A stretch of 50,550 bases of DNA, from IMG/VR virus record IMGVR_UViG_3300042691_040812, positions 1 through 50,550 of that record; one strand, given 5' to 3'. The DNA comes from a virus. This document shows, in pieces, positions 28,615 through 37,951 of the stretch; positions within the stretch are counted from its first letter, which is position 1; each line of letters opens with the position of its first letter. The position numbers were made by a program, and so were the translations under genes. Below the pieces are notes generated by a model that saw nothing but the letters and a program-made list of their open reading frames with translations, made no database searches and was not told the origin of the DNA.

Positions 28615-31600
28615 ATGGCAAATAACGGAATATACTATAGTTCAGGTAATACTTTAAATTTTACAACAAACAACACTACTTGGATGAATTTATCGAGTGG
28701 TGGAACACTCACTGTTAATAATATTGATTTTGACACAACTCCAAATGTACCGGCACCAACGGGAGGAACATTATATTTTGACTCAAATGAAAACGCCTTA
28801 TCTTATAAACCAATTACAAATAATAATGATGTTACGGTTAATTTAGGTCAAGAAAGTTTAATTAGAATTTATAATAATTTAGGTTTTCAAATTACTAACG
28901 GACAAGCTCTCCACATTACAGGTGCAACATCGGGTACCGCAACAGTTTCCTTAGCGGTTGGTACTGGAGGTGATGCGGTACAATTCCAAATATCAGGTAT
29001 TGCAACTCACGACATTCCAGATTCGTCTTTTGGATTTATGACAGAGTTTGGTGTTGTTAGAGATATAAATTTAACAGGTTTTACAGTTGGGGAACAAGTT
29101 TATTTATCCCAAACAGTTCCGGGGGCATTTGCGTCTTATTCTGAACTTTCTTTTACAGGTAGAACATGCGAGGTCGGACACGTTTTAGATAATTCAGCTT
29201 CAGGGAAAATACAAGTTACAATATTAAACGAGATTGAGGGAACCATTATTACGACTCAAGAAAACAATATACTTGCGGCAAACAACAGCTCAACAGGCGT
29301 GTTTCAATTTAGTGGATTATCAATTACTACTCCATCGGGAACAACATTTAATGTTGGAGCGGTAGAGGGGTGGATTATTGATAACGTAACCGCACCGGCA
29401 AATCCAACAATTCAACTTATTATATACCCTGGTTCAACAGGTAATACGGCAACATATGTAACATCAGATACAGAAACATATATTTTACTTACAAGTGGAT
29501 TAACAATTATCCAACAAACAACATTTCCAACACCACAACAAAGAAGACAAAATTTATATCTTGGAAAATTCGGTCACGGAAATAGACAATTTTTAATAAA
29601 TGCGTTTAATGAACCTGATTCATCTTTATCTCCATTATCTCAATTAAGAGATATGTTTACCGCAGTTAAATTAGTTAATGACGGAGTACTTGCATCAGCA
29701 AACGGAGCGAATTTAAATATTAATACATCTGCGGGTGTATTATATGGACTTGGAATTGGGTATGTTACAAACAAATTAAACCCAAATAGTTTAACAATTA
29801 ACAGTCAGAGTCCTGCAACTTTTCAGTATAGAACTCAAACTGGTGGAACTGCGGTAAATACAACTTTAATTGACCCATTAAATTACGATGTTGGTGGAGT
29901 TATTACGGCTTTAACAGGAACAAAGGCCACCAACCAAAGAATTTATTTATTACAAAACGGACAAATAAGAGTTCAATACGGACAACAAGATTATAATCAA
30001 TTAGCCGCGGCGGTTGCTGCATTACAAAATGAAACATTTGTTACATTTCCTAATTTTAGAGATAATGGTATTTTGATTGGTATTTTATCTGTTTTAAGTA
30101 CTTGTACTGACTTAACTGATACGAGCAAAGCTCAGTTTTTCTCCGTTTCTAAATTTGGTGAATTAATCGGTGCTGCTGGTGGAACATCAACAACAACATT
30201 ACAACAAGCTTACAATAACTCTGCCGACCCTGAAATTACGATTAACTCAACTTTAGATGGTGTTAGTATTAAAAATGGTACAGGAAACGCCGATAACGTA
30301 AGTCAATTATTACAAGGTGTTAATTCAGGTGGAACCGTCACATCATTCATTAGAGCTGACGGAGCATTCTCGGGAACATCAATATTTGGAACGGGATTAA
30401 CGGCAACAACGGTATCCGCAACAACATATCTTAATTTACCACAATCTGTATCAGGGGGTGGAATAACAAATTATATACCAGTATGGACAGGTTCAACCGG
30501 ATTGGGTAATAGTATCATTCAGTCTAATGGTAGTGAAATTGGTGTTGGTATATCTCCTGACCCGTCCTACCTAGCATGGTTTTATACAACTGGTACAACA
30601 GGACTTTTATCAAATGCCACTACCTACGGTATTATAGGCAATGCTGGTTCAGGCGGAATAGGAGTACAGGGAAACGCATCGGGTAGCGGTTATGGAGTTC
30701 AAGGGATTAATATTACTAGTGGAGGTGGTGGAGGATGGGGAGTTTATGGTGAAGGTTACAATGGTATTGGGGTTCACGGTAAATCTTACGGAGATACAGG
30801 ACCAAATATTGGTGTTAGAGGTGAAACCGATATCGAAAGTGGGGGTACTCCTGAAAATATTGGTGGATATTTTTCAGCTATAAATGGAGGAACAAATTAT
30901 TCTGTTCAATTAACAGACGGAACGGAAGGAACAAATAAAGTTTTAGTTTCACAAACATCTGACGGTAAGGCTAATTGGTCTGATAGTTTAACCGGGTTAA
31001 CTTCAATATCGGCTACCACATATTACAACTATCCTGGTAGTTCATCAGCAAATTGTGTTACAACATTTTTTGTTACAAATATAAGCGGATGTTCACCTGT
31101 TAATATACTTTCCCCATTAAATGTTACTGACGGATTAACAGTTACAGGAACATCAACATTTACAAGTGGATTATCTGCTTCAACATTCTCGGCCGGAACA
31201 TATCAAAATTTACCCGTTAGTGCGGTAACTAGTGGAACAGGTATTTCCGCATCCACAAGTAATGGGGTTGTTACAGTATCTAATACGGATTTAGGTTCTT
31301 CACAAAACATATTTAAAAATATTCAAATAGAAGGAGTAAACCAATTCAGTGCGGGTTCAAACAGTAGTGATTTAAACTTTAGTGGAATTAATATTACAAT
31401 TACTTCCGCTTCAACAAATACATTAGTGTTCAGCGCTGGAACAGGAGGAGGTGGAGGAGTTACAAGCTTAACTGCGGGAAGTGGACTATCAGGGAATTCT
31501 ACAACAGGTGCGATTACGTTAATAAATACTCAAGTACAAGGTATAACAGGAGTAACTGCTGGAGATGGAATAACTGTGAGTACTGTTGATAATGTCTCAA

Positions 31601-32055
31601 CTATAACTAACGGAATTGGTGTTGCTGTAATGACAACACAGAATGTTGAAAACCAAACAACAACACTAGTGAATTTACCAGAATTAACTTTTTCAGTCCT
31701 TAGCGGAAGCACGTACAGATTTCGATTTGTAATTCACTATGAAGCGTTCAATACTGCAACTGGTAGTAGATTTACACTGAGTGGTGCTGCAACAACATTT
31801 TTATCTTACAGGTCAATGTATTCATTAGGAGCCGGTACTCAAACACTAAATCCAGCACTTTCAGCATATAACCAACCCGCGGCGTCAAATACATCATCTA
31901 CCGCTACCGCGGGTAACATTGCAATTGTTGAGGGTATATTAAAGGCTTCGGAAGATGGTTCAGTTGTTGGTAGATTTGCATCAGAAGCCCCCATTGCCGG
32001 AGCTTTTATACGGGCCATGATTGGTTCCTATGTTGAATATCAAAAAATTGCTTGA
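28615..32055 (+). CDS. long tail fibre / receptor-binding protein, 1146 aa
   Basis: A mosaic fibre. Residues 1-200 hold a structural domain frequent in phage fibres (LGQESLIRIYNNLGFQITNG and the following GDAVQFQISGI part). A beta-rich shaft of about 200-560 follows. Near 610-650 is the shared GGITNYIPVWTGSTGLGNSI module, then a Gly-rich stretch of GxGVxG motifs (about 675-760), then a second copy of the SATTYYNYPGSS...ISGCSPV block (about 800-845) found in the previous gene. The C-terminal 140 residues (from NVENQTTTLVNLPELTFSVL) differ from its neighbours and resemble the C-terminal jelly-roll of many minor tail proteins (YRFRFVIHYEAFNTATGSRF), a good candidate receptor-binding tip. No intramolecular chaperone cleavage motif recognised. 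Confidence 0.82.
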   Translation: MANNGIYYSSGNTLNFTTNNTTWMNLSSGGTLTVNNIDFDTTPNVPAPTGGTLYFDSNENALSYKPITNNNDVTVNLGQESLIRIYNNLGFQITNGQALHITGATSGTATVSLAVGTGGDAVQFQISGIATHDIPDSSFGFMTEFGVVRDINLTGFTVGEQVYLSQTVPGAFASYSELSFTGRTCEVGHVLDNSASGKIQVTILNEIEGTIITTQENNILAANNSSTGVFQFSGLSITTPSGTTFNVGAVEGWIIDNVTAPANPTIQLIIYPGSTGNTATYVTSDTETYILLTSGLTIIQQTTFPTPQQRRQNLYLGKFGHGNRQFLINAFNEPDSSLSPLSQLRDMFTAVKLVNDGVLASANGANLNINTSAGVLYGLGIGYVTNKLNPNSLTINSQSPATFQYRTQTGGTAVNTTLIDPLNYDVGGVITALTGTKATNQRIYLLQNGQIRVQYGQQDYNQLAAAVAALQNETFVTFPNFRDNGILIGILSVLSTCTDLTDTSKAQFFSVSKFGELIGAAGGTSTTTLQQAYNNSADPEITINSTLDGVSIKNGTGNADNVSQLLQGVNSGGTVTSFIRADGAFSGTSIFGTGLTATTVSATTYLNLPQSVSGGGITNYIPVWTGSTGLGNSIIQSNGSEIGVGISPDPSYLAWFYTTGTTGLLSNATTYGIIGNAGSGGIGVQGNASGSGYGVQGINITSGGGGGWGVYGEGYNGIGVHGKSYGDTGPNIGVRGETDIESGGTPENIGGYFSAINGGTNYSVQLTDGTEGTNKVLVSQTSDGKANWSDSLTGLTSISATTYYNYPGSSSANCVTTFFVTNISGCSPVNILSPLNVTDGLTVTGTSTFTSGLSASTFSAGTYQNLPVSAVTSGTGISASTSNGVVTVSNTDLGSSQNIFKNIQIEGVNQFSAGSNSSDLNFSGINITITSASTNTLVFSAGTGGGGGVTSLTAGSGLSGNSTTGAITLINTQVQGITGVTAGDGITVSTVDNVSTITNGIGVAVMTTQNVENQTTTLVNLPELTFSVLSGSTYRFRFVIHYEAFNTATGSRFTLSGAATTFLSYRSMYSLGAGTQTLNPALSAYNQPAASNTSSTATAGNIAIVEGILKASEDGSVVGRFASEAPIAGAFIRAMIGSYVEYQKIA

Positions 32056-32057
32056 TT

Positions 32058-32258
32058 ATGAAAAAATATTTGATTTACAATTATGTTGGAAACAGTTTTT
32101 GGGGAGGAACCCAAAAAGGATTCTCGGAAGGATTTATTTATAATGATAAAATATTAGTTTTTGATTCACGTTTGGAGGCTGAAGACGAGATATCTAATAA
32201 TGTGATTTCGAATTACGAGGGAGTGTTCGAAGTAATTGAAGTTTTTAGAAACATATGA
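32058..32258 (+). CDS. small hypothetical protein, 66 aa
   Basis: A short acidic protein starting MKKYLIYNYVGNSFWGGTQK. ATG at 32058 is preferred over an upstream in-frame TTG at 32052 because the latter lies inside the end of the preceding gene and gives a less usual MIMKK N-terminus. It overlaps the next gene by 4 bases (ATGA), so it is translated in the same unit as the small cap-domain gene. Function is unknown; it may be a fibre-assembly chaperone by position, which is a guess. Confidence 0.6.
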   Translation: MKKYLIYNYVGNSFWGGTQKGFSEGFIYNDKILVFDSRLEAEDEISNNVISNYEGVFEVIEVFRNI

Positions 32259-32566
32259 GTTGTAGTATTCAAATAAATTCAATATCAGGAACATCTCCTT
32301 TTAATGTTTATTTCTGTGATAATTTATTTTATCAATGTATTTTAGTTGATACTTTGGTTTCACCAACATTTCCTGTATCGGTAGAATTACCAACACAATT
32401 TGTCGGTACAACCTATCTTACCATAAAAGTTATAGACGCTAACGGATGTCAATCGTTCATACCCATAACATTCCCAACTGCTACCCCAACGCCAACAATA
32501 TCATTAACTCCGTCTTTAACACCCACTCTTACCCCAACGCCAACCCCTACATCAACAAGTCCATAA
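32255..32566 (+). CDS. small SSPF/C-type cap-domain protein with Thr/Pro tail, 103 aa
   Basis: Residues 1-72 are the same small domain as in the N-terminus of the 329-aa protein and in the 74-aa minus-strand protein: INSISGTSPFNVYFCD, a second Cys (QC) a few residues later, and a C-terminal IKVIDANGCQSF strand. Residues 73-103 are a Thr/Pro tail ending TPTPTPTSTSP. In the 329-aa protein the tail continues into another domain; here it ends. It immediately precedes a large CC-domain protein at 32607, the same order as the minus-strand pair 45019/44793, so the two probably act together. Role unknown; a fibre adaptor or decoration is possible. Confidence 0.75.
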   Translation: MSCSIQINSISGTSPFNVYFCDNLFYQCILVDTLVSPTFPVSVELPTQFVGTTYLTIKVIDANGCQSFIPITFPTATPTPTISLTPSLTPTLTPTPTPTSTSP

Positions 32567-32594
32567 AAACACTACAAAAAAATTAAAATTCAGT

Positions 32595-32602
32595 TATTTA
32601 TA
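32595..32602 (+). promoter_or_regulatory. TATTTATA box before the 820-aa gene
   Basis: TATTTATA in a 40-base intergenic gap, ending 4 bases before the ATG at 32607, the same spacing as at 6021 and 35084. Candidate late promoter element; a -10-type role would give an almost leaderless mRNA. Confidence 0.4.
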
Positions 32603-32606
32603 GGTA

Positions 32607-35069
32607 ATGGCACTTGGATTTAGAGATTGCTGTAATTCAGCAAGTTATTTTTTATTAAACGGTATTCCTGGTACAGTTTCTCAAAATGAAGTTTATGAGA
32701 TTATTACATTAGAAGGACCGATTTTTTGCGCGACGTATTCTACTTTACCTGTATTAAACTATTCTCCCCCAACGTATAATTTGGTGGAAATGACAATGCA
32801 AGATAACTCAACTGGTAATGGTTGTTCCAATTGTATTGCAAATAATCCATGCCCATCAGTCCAAAACATCCAACTGTCCCAATTTGGACCTGGTTCAATT
32901 GCAGTCGGAACAGACTGCGATATTAGAACTATGTATCCAATGTCAGTAAGTTGTGATATAACAAACCCATCATTTGATGGGTTTGCAGACGGTACTGTTA
33001 GACTTATCGTAACGGGAGGTAGTTATCCTTACACTTTTTTTAGTGCGGGAACTAATCCACCGGTATATTTTGGTAATGCTAATCCTGACCCAAATACCCC
33101 TGCACCACCTAACAATACATATATAATAATTGATGCTGCTGAGGAGGGAATATATAATATTACAACGGTAGATGCTCAATCGGATTATGTTATTACAACA
33201 ACATGTGTATTGGAATCACCGCCAGCACCTTTAGAAGTTGTCGTAACACCATCAATTGTAAGTATAATTGGGGAATGTGATGGGTCTTTATTGATATCTA
33301 TAGAAGGAGGAACTCCTCCATTTACTGTTTCGGTAAATTCAATACCAATCATTACTAATACAATTACTGATTTGTGTGCAGGAGATTACGAAATTGTTGT
33401 AATAGATTCGGGTGAATTCCCCAATCAACAGATAGTAACAACAAACGTCACAATTGGGTCACCACTACCTGTCGAATATACCCCAAATCTATGTTTTACA
33501 GTTGGTCAAATTTGTTCAACTACCTTTAACTTGGAATTTCAACTTCAAGTTGGGGTTATATATAATTTAAGGGCGGTATATCAATGTACAAATCCTCAAG
33601 TATTAGGTTTAACAAACTTATTATTAAGATGGGAAGAAAATGTTTCAGTGGGTATAACACCTTACACTGGATGGGGAATTGGATTACCTTTTCAGTTATC
33701 AAATGGTAATGTTTCTTTTAATGAATCTTGTGGGCAGTCACCAATAAATTCGTTTGTTAGATTTGTTAAATCTGACCCTGAAACAGAATTACCACTTGGT
33801 AATTATACAACTGATGTTGGATTTTTGTCAGGATTAATAGGAAATGTTGCTGAAGGAACTTGTGCTGAAGTCGGAGGAGGAGGCGGAGGTGGAGGAGACG
33901 GAGGTGGAGGAGACGGCGGCGGCGGAGACGGCGGCGGCGGAGGCGTAGGAGGACCATTATCATTTACTTTCCAAGTTGTGCCCGCGCCATGCGGTCAACA
34001 ATCTGGAAGCATTATTATTGTAGCTCAAGGAGGTACCCCACCTTATACATATTTTACTAACAACGGTGGAGGGAATGTTTCATCTCCAGTCCCAACAATA
34101 CCACTAACTGTTGGTAATTATACGGCATATGTTGTTGACAGTACTGGAACAGAAAGTGCCACAGCACCTTTTACAATTACACAATTACCTTCAGTTCCAA
34201 TAAACATGTTATTTACAAGTATTATTGATACTGGGGATGTAGGGAATTATCTTGAATCTCCCACGGCCTCTCAAGGTATTGGGCAAGGAGGACAACCAGA
34301 TTGTACTACGGCTTGTCCTGAGATAATAATTGCTCAAGGTGAAATGTCTGAATTTAATTATCCTATTAATATAAATATTACAATTGATGGGTTAGGGCCT
34401 GGACAAACATTACAAGGATATTTTATAGTAACTCTAAAACTTCAGAATGTATTTAGTGTAAATTATCCGAGTTGCGTTTCAAGTATAGACACCTTTAATC
34501 TATTAGGGGGAAGCATAGGGTTTATATATAATGGAACAGGATATCCAAATACACCAGGTGTTACTACAGATGATATATTTAAACCAAGACCAACAAATAT
34601 AAATACTAACTTATTAACAGCTTCTCAGAGCAATGGATGTGTTAGTAGTCTTTCTGTTTCAATCTTGGATGCCTTTGTGAGTAACCAGTGTAATGTTTCG
34701 GTTGCAACCTTTGAGGAATTACTTTCATTTGCTCAAGATAGATGGGATGCATCTAGAGTTCAAACAAAAACTTATACAATAGGTAGTGCTGGCTCACCAA
34801 TTACTTTATCGAATGGTATAGGTGAGTTTAAATTACAGTTTGATGGTAGATTTAGAACGGCATCTGAGAACTGTGCACCAGCAAAAGGATTTCAGTGGGA
34901 AGTTCAGTTTATAAGAACATCATCAGATATTTTATGTACAACATTTAATTTCAATGGGGCAACCTATGTTCCTGGTGGAAACCAAGTCTACAGGGCATCT
35001 ATAAAACAAGTAGGACAACAGCTATATCCATCAGTAAATGGAATAAGTAATATTCAAATTATAAACTAA
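32607..35069 (+). CDS. modular tail protein with CC-type head, SprB-like repeats and poly-Gly hinge, 820 aa
   Basis: Residues 1-88 form a Cys-rich head (FRDCCNSASYF, later PIFCATY and CSNC) that resembles the head of the 2272-aa minus-strand adhesin ([18 protein letters not shown]). Two Ig-like repeats follow (about 110-205 and 215-295), the second with the SprB-type start EGGTPPF and end CAGDYEIVVID. Residues about 300-420 are a separate domain. A poly-glycine hinge with Asp spacers fills 423-449, then a third SprB-like repeat (AQGGTPPYTYF) and a 290-residue C-terminal domain with FTSIIDTGDVGNYL at its start, a motif reminiscent of the 329-aa protein. No signal peptide. Likely a host-contact virion protein preceded by its own box and by the small cap-domain gene. 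Confidence 0.8.
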   Translation: MALGFRDCCNSASYFLLNGIPGTVSQNEVYEIITLEGPIFCATYSTLPVLNYSPPTYNLVEMTMQDNSTGNGCSNCIANNPCPSVQNIQLSQFGPGSIAVGTDCDIRTMYPMSVSCDITNPSFDGFADGTVRLIVTGGSYPYTFFSAGTNPPVYFGNANPDPNTPAPPNNTYIIIDAAEEGIYNITTVDAQSDYVITTTCVLESPPAPLEVVVTPSIVSIIGECDGSLLISIEGGTPPFTVSVNSIPIITNTITDLCAGDYEIVVIDSGEFPNQQIVTTNVTIGSPLPVEYTPNLCFTVGQICSTTFNLEFQLQVGVIYNLRAVYQCTNPQVLGLTNLLLRWEENVSVGITPYTGWGIGLPFQLSNGNVSFNESCGQSPINSFVRFVKSDPETELPLGNYTTDVGFLSGLIGNVAEGTCAEVGGGGGGGGDGGGGDGGGGDGGGGGVGGPLSFTFQVVPAPCGQQSGSIIIVAQGGTPPYTYFTNNGGGNVSSPVPTIPLTVGNYTAYVVDSTGTESATAPFTITQLPSVPINMLFTSIIDTGDVGNYLESPTASQGIGQGGQPDCTTACPEIIIAQGEMSEFNYPININITIDGLGPGQTLQGYFIVTLKLQNVFSVNYPSCVSSIDTFNLLGGSIGFIYNGTGYPNTPGVTTDDIFKPRPTNINTNLLTASQSNGCVSSLSVSILDAFVSNQCNVSVATFEELLSFAQDRWDASRVQTKTYTIGSAGSPITLSNGIGEFKLQFDGRFRTASENCAPAKGFQWEVQFIRTSSDILCTTFNFNGATYVPGGNQVYRASIKQVGQQLYPSVNGISNIQIIN
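33873..33953 (+). repeat. glycine-codon repeat encoding a poly-Gly/Asp hinge
   Basis: About 81 bases of GGA/GGC/GGT codons with GAC inserted every fifth codon encode GGGGD-type repeats (residues 423-449 of the 820-aa protein). The stretch is strongly G-rich, unlike the AT-rich surroundings. It separates the N-terminal two SprB-like repeats from the third, so it probably acts as a flexible hinge. Repeat length could vary between isolates by slippage without breaking the frame. Confidence 0.85.
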
Positions 35070-35071
35070 GG

Positions 35072-35079
35072 TATTTATA
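35072..35079 (+). promoter_or_regulatory. TATTTATA box before the 735-aa gene
   Basis: TATTTATA begins 2 bases after the stop codon of the 820-aa gene and ends 4 bases before ATG at 35084. This gap is only 14 bases, so the box occupies most of it, which argues for a function rather than chance. Candidate late promoter element. Confidence 0.42.
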
Positions 35080-35083
35080 AACG

Positions 35084-37291
35084 ATGGGATATATAATAAA
35101 AGGAAATCAAGGTTTAGTTGTTACAAGATTAACCGATGTAGGAAGAAGAAAAATTTCACAAGGAAATTTTAATGTTTCATATTTCCAAGTAGGAGACAGT
35201 GAAGTGAATTATCAACAACTTCCTGATGATTATGATTTTTCTAATGCGATGATTTTGGAACCACCATTTAATGCTCAAAATAATTCGGGTGTTCCTCAGT
35301 CTACTAAAAATGAAGTTAAATATCCTTTTTATTTACAAGGAACTTCTGGTGTGACATACGGAATTCCATATCAGGCATCAGGGATTGATGAAGTTTTTAA
35401 TACCGCATCACCAGCAGGATTTTTTTCACAAGAATCAGAGTATTGTTTCAAGTTTATAGATGATGGTATTTGTATTAATTCACAATATGTTATATTGTTA
35501 AGTCAATTTAATGGTGGTACTACTATTAATTTACTTAATTTCCCTTGTTCTGATTCTGCAACAGGAACAATTACCGCCGGCATGAAAGTTGCGGTTTGGA
35601 TGAGAGGTGGAAGTATAGGAAATTCATGTTCGGCTTCAGTTAGTTGTGTAGAAACTTGTCAACCTGTCTTATTTTATAATGTGGTTTTTTTTGGAGGAAA
35701 CATCTTATCTTTAGATAGACCTTTACCGAATTTTGATAACTCAGGTATTTTAGGATACGCTAGATTTTTCTTTTATTATGGTGATGTAAGTCAATATGAT
35801 TTACCGACACCAATGACTTATTTTACTGACTCAGTTATAAACTATGAATCAATTTGTTATCCTACAGATGGATTCGTTAGAGTTTGGAACTTAAATATTC
35901 CATGGTCTGAGAGTCCCGCAGGGAGTAACGTTTCAAATTTAACATATCAAGAATTTGATTCGGTTGATTATTTAGGTACAAAAGAATATTATGGGTATTC
36001 ATCTACAGGACAAACAGATACTTCAGGAACTTGGTATTATAATTCATACGGAGAAAGAATAGATGTCGTACCTGTGGACCAAAAGGTAATTGGAATTGTA
36101 CACTACACTAATAATACGATTATAAATTGGTATGGTGAAAAATTTGCTTGTGAAGTTTATGATGTGGCAAATCCAGGACAAACAGGACAGGCAAGAAATT
36201 TCCAAATAACAATTCCATGGTTATCTTGGCATAAAAATGATTTCTGTTGCTCATCTTTAAATGCCGCTAATCAAAGACCGACAACATTTTATATTGACCC
36301 TCCAGGATTTGATGAGTTTGATTTATTAACACCTCATTATATACAATCACCTTATAATAGTGATATGAATAGTCCTGGTATTAGGTATTTTCATTTATAT
36401 GATACAAACGAAGCTTACACAGACGGACCCCCAAATAGAGTTGGAAAAGTATTTCCTGACGACAGAGTAATTGTATTTGACGATGAAGAAATAGTTGCCG
36501 CTTTAAGTTATGCATCAAATAGACATTTTACATTACCGGCTCCAAGACTCGGATTAATTAATCCTGGTACAACCGATGGGATATTAAATGATGATACAGA
36601 ATGTATTTGGGTTACCTACGCATTTAGGAGTGAAGTTGAACAAGGATTACATTGTAATTACTATCAGAAAATTTGTGGTCCATCACAAGACTGTGGAGGT
36701 GGAGACCAAAACGTAATTTTTTCATTTGGGGGAGATTTTCAGTGTATGAGTAGAAACTTATCTTATGGATGGGCTGCTCAAGATTTTTTAATTTTAGCTC
36801 AAAAGACCAACACTACAAATAGACCTGACCCTGCTCTTTGGAAAGAGATGGATTTTACAACTACTTTATTTAATGCTGGTTTTATTGACGGTAACGGATT
36901 TATAGACCCTGTAGGTATGACATCTTTGAGTTTTACTTTAAATCAAACTGATTATGATGCGGCTCCTTTCTATTCCTTATCGGACCAAGTTGTAGTTCAG
37001 GTTGTAAATGATACCGACCCATTTGCAATGAATTTCGGAGAGGAAAGTTTTTTCCACGGATATATAAGAACAGACATTCAAGCGACTATTTATGAAATGA
37101 GGTACTTAATTAATTTACCAAATAATCAATTTGTAAATTCTTCAAATCCTACATGGTCAAGTGGAATAACTCCTAGAATGACTGAGATTGGTTTGTATGA
37201 TTCAGATAGAAATTTACTTGTTACATCAAAATTACAAGCTCCGCAAATTAGAGAAGGGGTCCAACAAGTGGTGGTTAAATTAGATTTTTAA
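35084..37291 (+). CDS. tail fibre/structural protein with EIGLYD-type C-terminus, 735 aa
   Basis: The C-terminal segment at about 699-717 (MTEIGLYDSDRNLLVTSKL) matches the EIGL(Y/F)D-x-DxxL pattern found in tail-collar and fibre attachment proteins of tailed phages. The N-terminal 40 residues (IIKGNQGLVVTRLTDVGRRK) read as a compact structural domain, possibly the attachment to the particle. The middle is aromatic-rich beta structure with scattered cysteines (SCSASVSCVETC near 182-193). No membrane helix or signal peptide. It closes the plus-strand structural block and is followed by the resolvase gene. Confidence 0.75.
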   Translation: MGYIIKGNQGLVVTRLTDVGRRKISQGNFNVSYFQVGDSEVNYQQLPDDYDFSNAMILEPPFNAQNNSGVPQSTKNEVKYPFYLQGTSGVTYGIPYQASGIDEVFNTASPAGFFSQESEYCFKFIDDGICINSQYVILLSQFNGGTTINLLNFPCSDSATGTITAGMKVAVWMRGGSIGNSCSASVSCVETCQPVLFYNVVFFGGNILSLDRPLPNFDNSGILGYARFFFYYGDVSQYDLPTPMTYFTDSVINYESICYPTDGFVRVWNLNIPWSESPAGSNVSNLTYQEFDSVDYLGTKEYYGYSSTGQTDTSGTWYYNSYGERIDVVPVDQKVIGIVHYTNNTIINWYGEKFACEVYDVANPGQTGQARNFQITIPWLSWHKNDFCCSSLNAANQRPTTFYIDPPGFDEFDLLTPHYIQSPYNSDMNSPGIRYFHLYDTNEAYTDGPPNRVGKVFPDDRVIVFDDEEIVAALSYASNRHFTLPAPRLGLINPGTTDGILNDDTECIWVTYAFRSEVEQGLHCNYYQKICGPSQDCGGGDQNVIFSFGGDFQCMSRNLSYGWAAQDFLILAQKTNTTNRPDPALWKEMDFTTTLFNAGFIDGNGFIDPVGMTSLSFTLNQTDYDAAPFYSLSDQVVVQVVNDTDPFAMNFGEESFFHGYIRTDIQATIYEMRYLINLPNNQFVNSSNPTWSSGITPRMTEIGLYDSDRNLLVTSKLQAPQIREGVQQVVVKLDF

Positions 37292-37330
37292 TTTACAAAA
37301 GTAATTTTATTATTAACTTTTTTCTAACGT

Positions 37331-37921
37331 ATGGCAAAAAGTATAAAAAACTCGCCCAAGATTTTGGGTTTAGACGTGTCAACAAAAACTATTGGTATGG
37401 CACTTTTTGATATGTCCTCGAGAGACCTTCTTGAATTAACTCATATATCACCAAGACCTAAACCAATTTCTGATAACAAGATGGAGGAATTATTTACAAA
37501 GTCCGCAACCTTTAGGAAAAAACTTGAAGAATATAAGGGACTTGGTATAATTAAATGTGTTATTGAGGAACCACTTCTTAACTCTAATAATGCTTACACA
37601 ATTGGAACGCTACTTCGTTATAATACTTTAATTAGTAAGGAAGTTTATGATGTTCTTGGAATTGTCCCTGAATACGTATCGACCTATGAGTCAAGAAAAA
37701 GAGCATTTCCTGAACTTGTCCAAAAGAATGAAAAAGGAAAGTTTGTCTTGTTTGGAGGATATCCTAAAGATTGTGATAAGAAACAAATAGTTTGGGAACT
37801 CGTCGCCAAAAGAGAACCACAAATTCAGTGGTTATATACTAGAAACAATACTCTAAAGAAAGAAAATTTTGATATGTCAGACTCTTACGCAGTAGTTTTA
37901 AGTTATCTAAACAGTAAGTAA
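37331..37921 (+). CDS. RuvC-like Holliday junction resolvase / RNase H-fold nuclease
   Basis: A 196-aa RNase H-fold endonuclease. The first strand ILGLDVSTKTIGMALFD carries the catalytic D15; E79/E80 in CVIEEPL is the second acidic position; D181 and D184 in FDMSDSYAVVLSYL are the C-terminal pair, as in RuvC (which has D, E, D, D). Such enzymes cut four-way DNA junctions and would be needed to debranch replicating DNA before packaging, the role T4 fills with the unrelated endonuclease VII. An insert of about 30 residues near 125-155 (PELVQKNEKGKFVLFGGYPK) may be substrate-specific. It has its own 39-base leader and is followed by a terminator, so it may be a single-gene unit. Confidence 0.85.
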   Translation: MAKSIKNSPKILGLDVSTKTIGMALFDMSSRDLLELTHISPRPKPISDNKMEELFTKSATFRKKLEEYKGLGIIKCVIEEPLLNSNNAYTIGTLLRYNTLISKEVYDVLGIVPEYVSTYESRKRAFPELVQKNEKGKFVLFGGYPKDCDKKQIVWELVAKREPQIQWLYTRNNTLKKENFDMSDSYAVVLSYLNSK

Positions 37922-37951
37922 AACAGTTTAGTTTTTTTTGTTTTTGTTGAG

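Noticed and set aside
32052-32057. TTG start two codons upstream of the 66-aa gene
   Set aside because: ATG at 32058 gives a more usual MKK start and a smaller overlap with the preceding gene.
33766-33963. Minus-strand open frame rich in Leu and Arg
   Set aside because: It is the antisense shadow of the glycine-codon repeat in the 820-aa gene; its composition follows from the repeat and it has no leader or neighbours on that strand.
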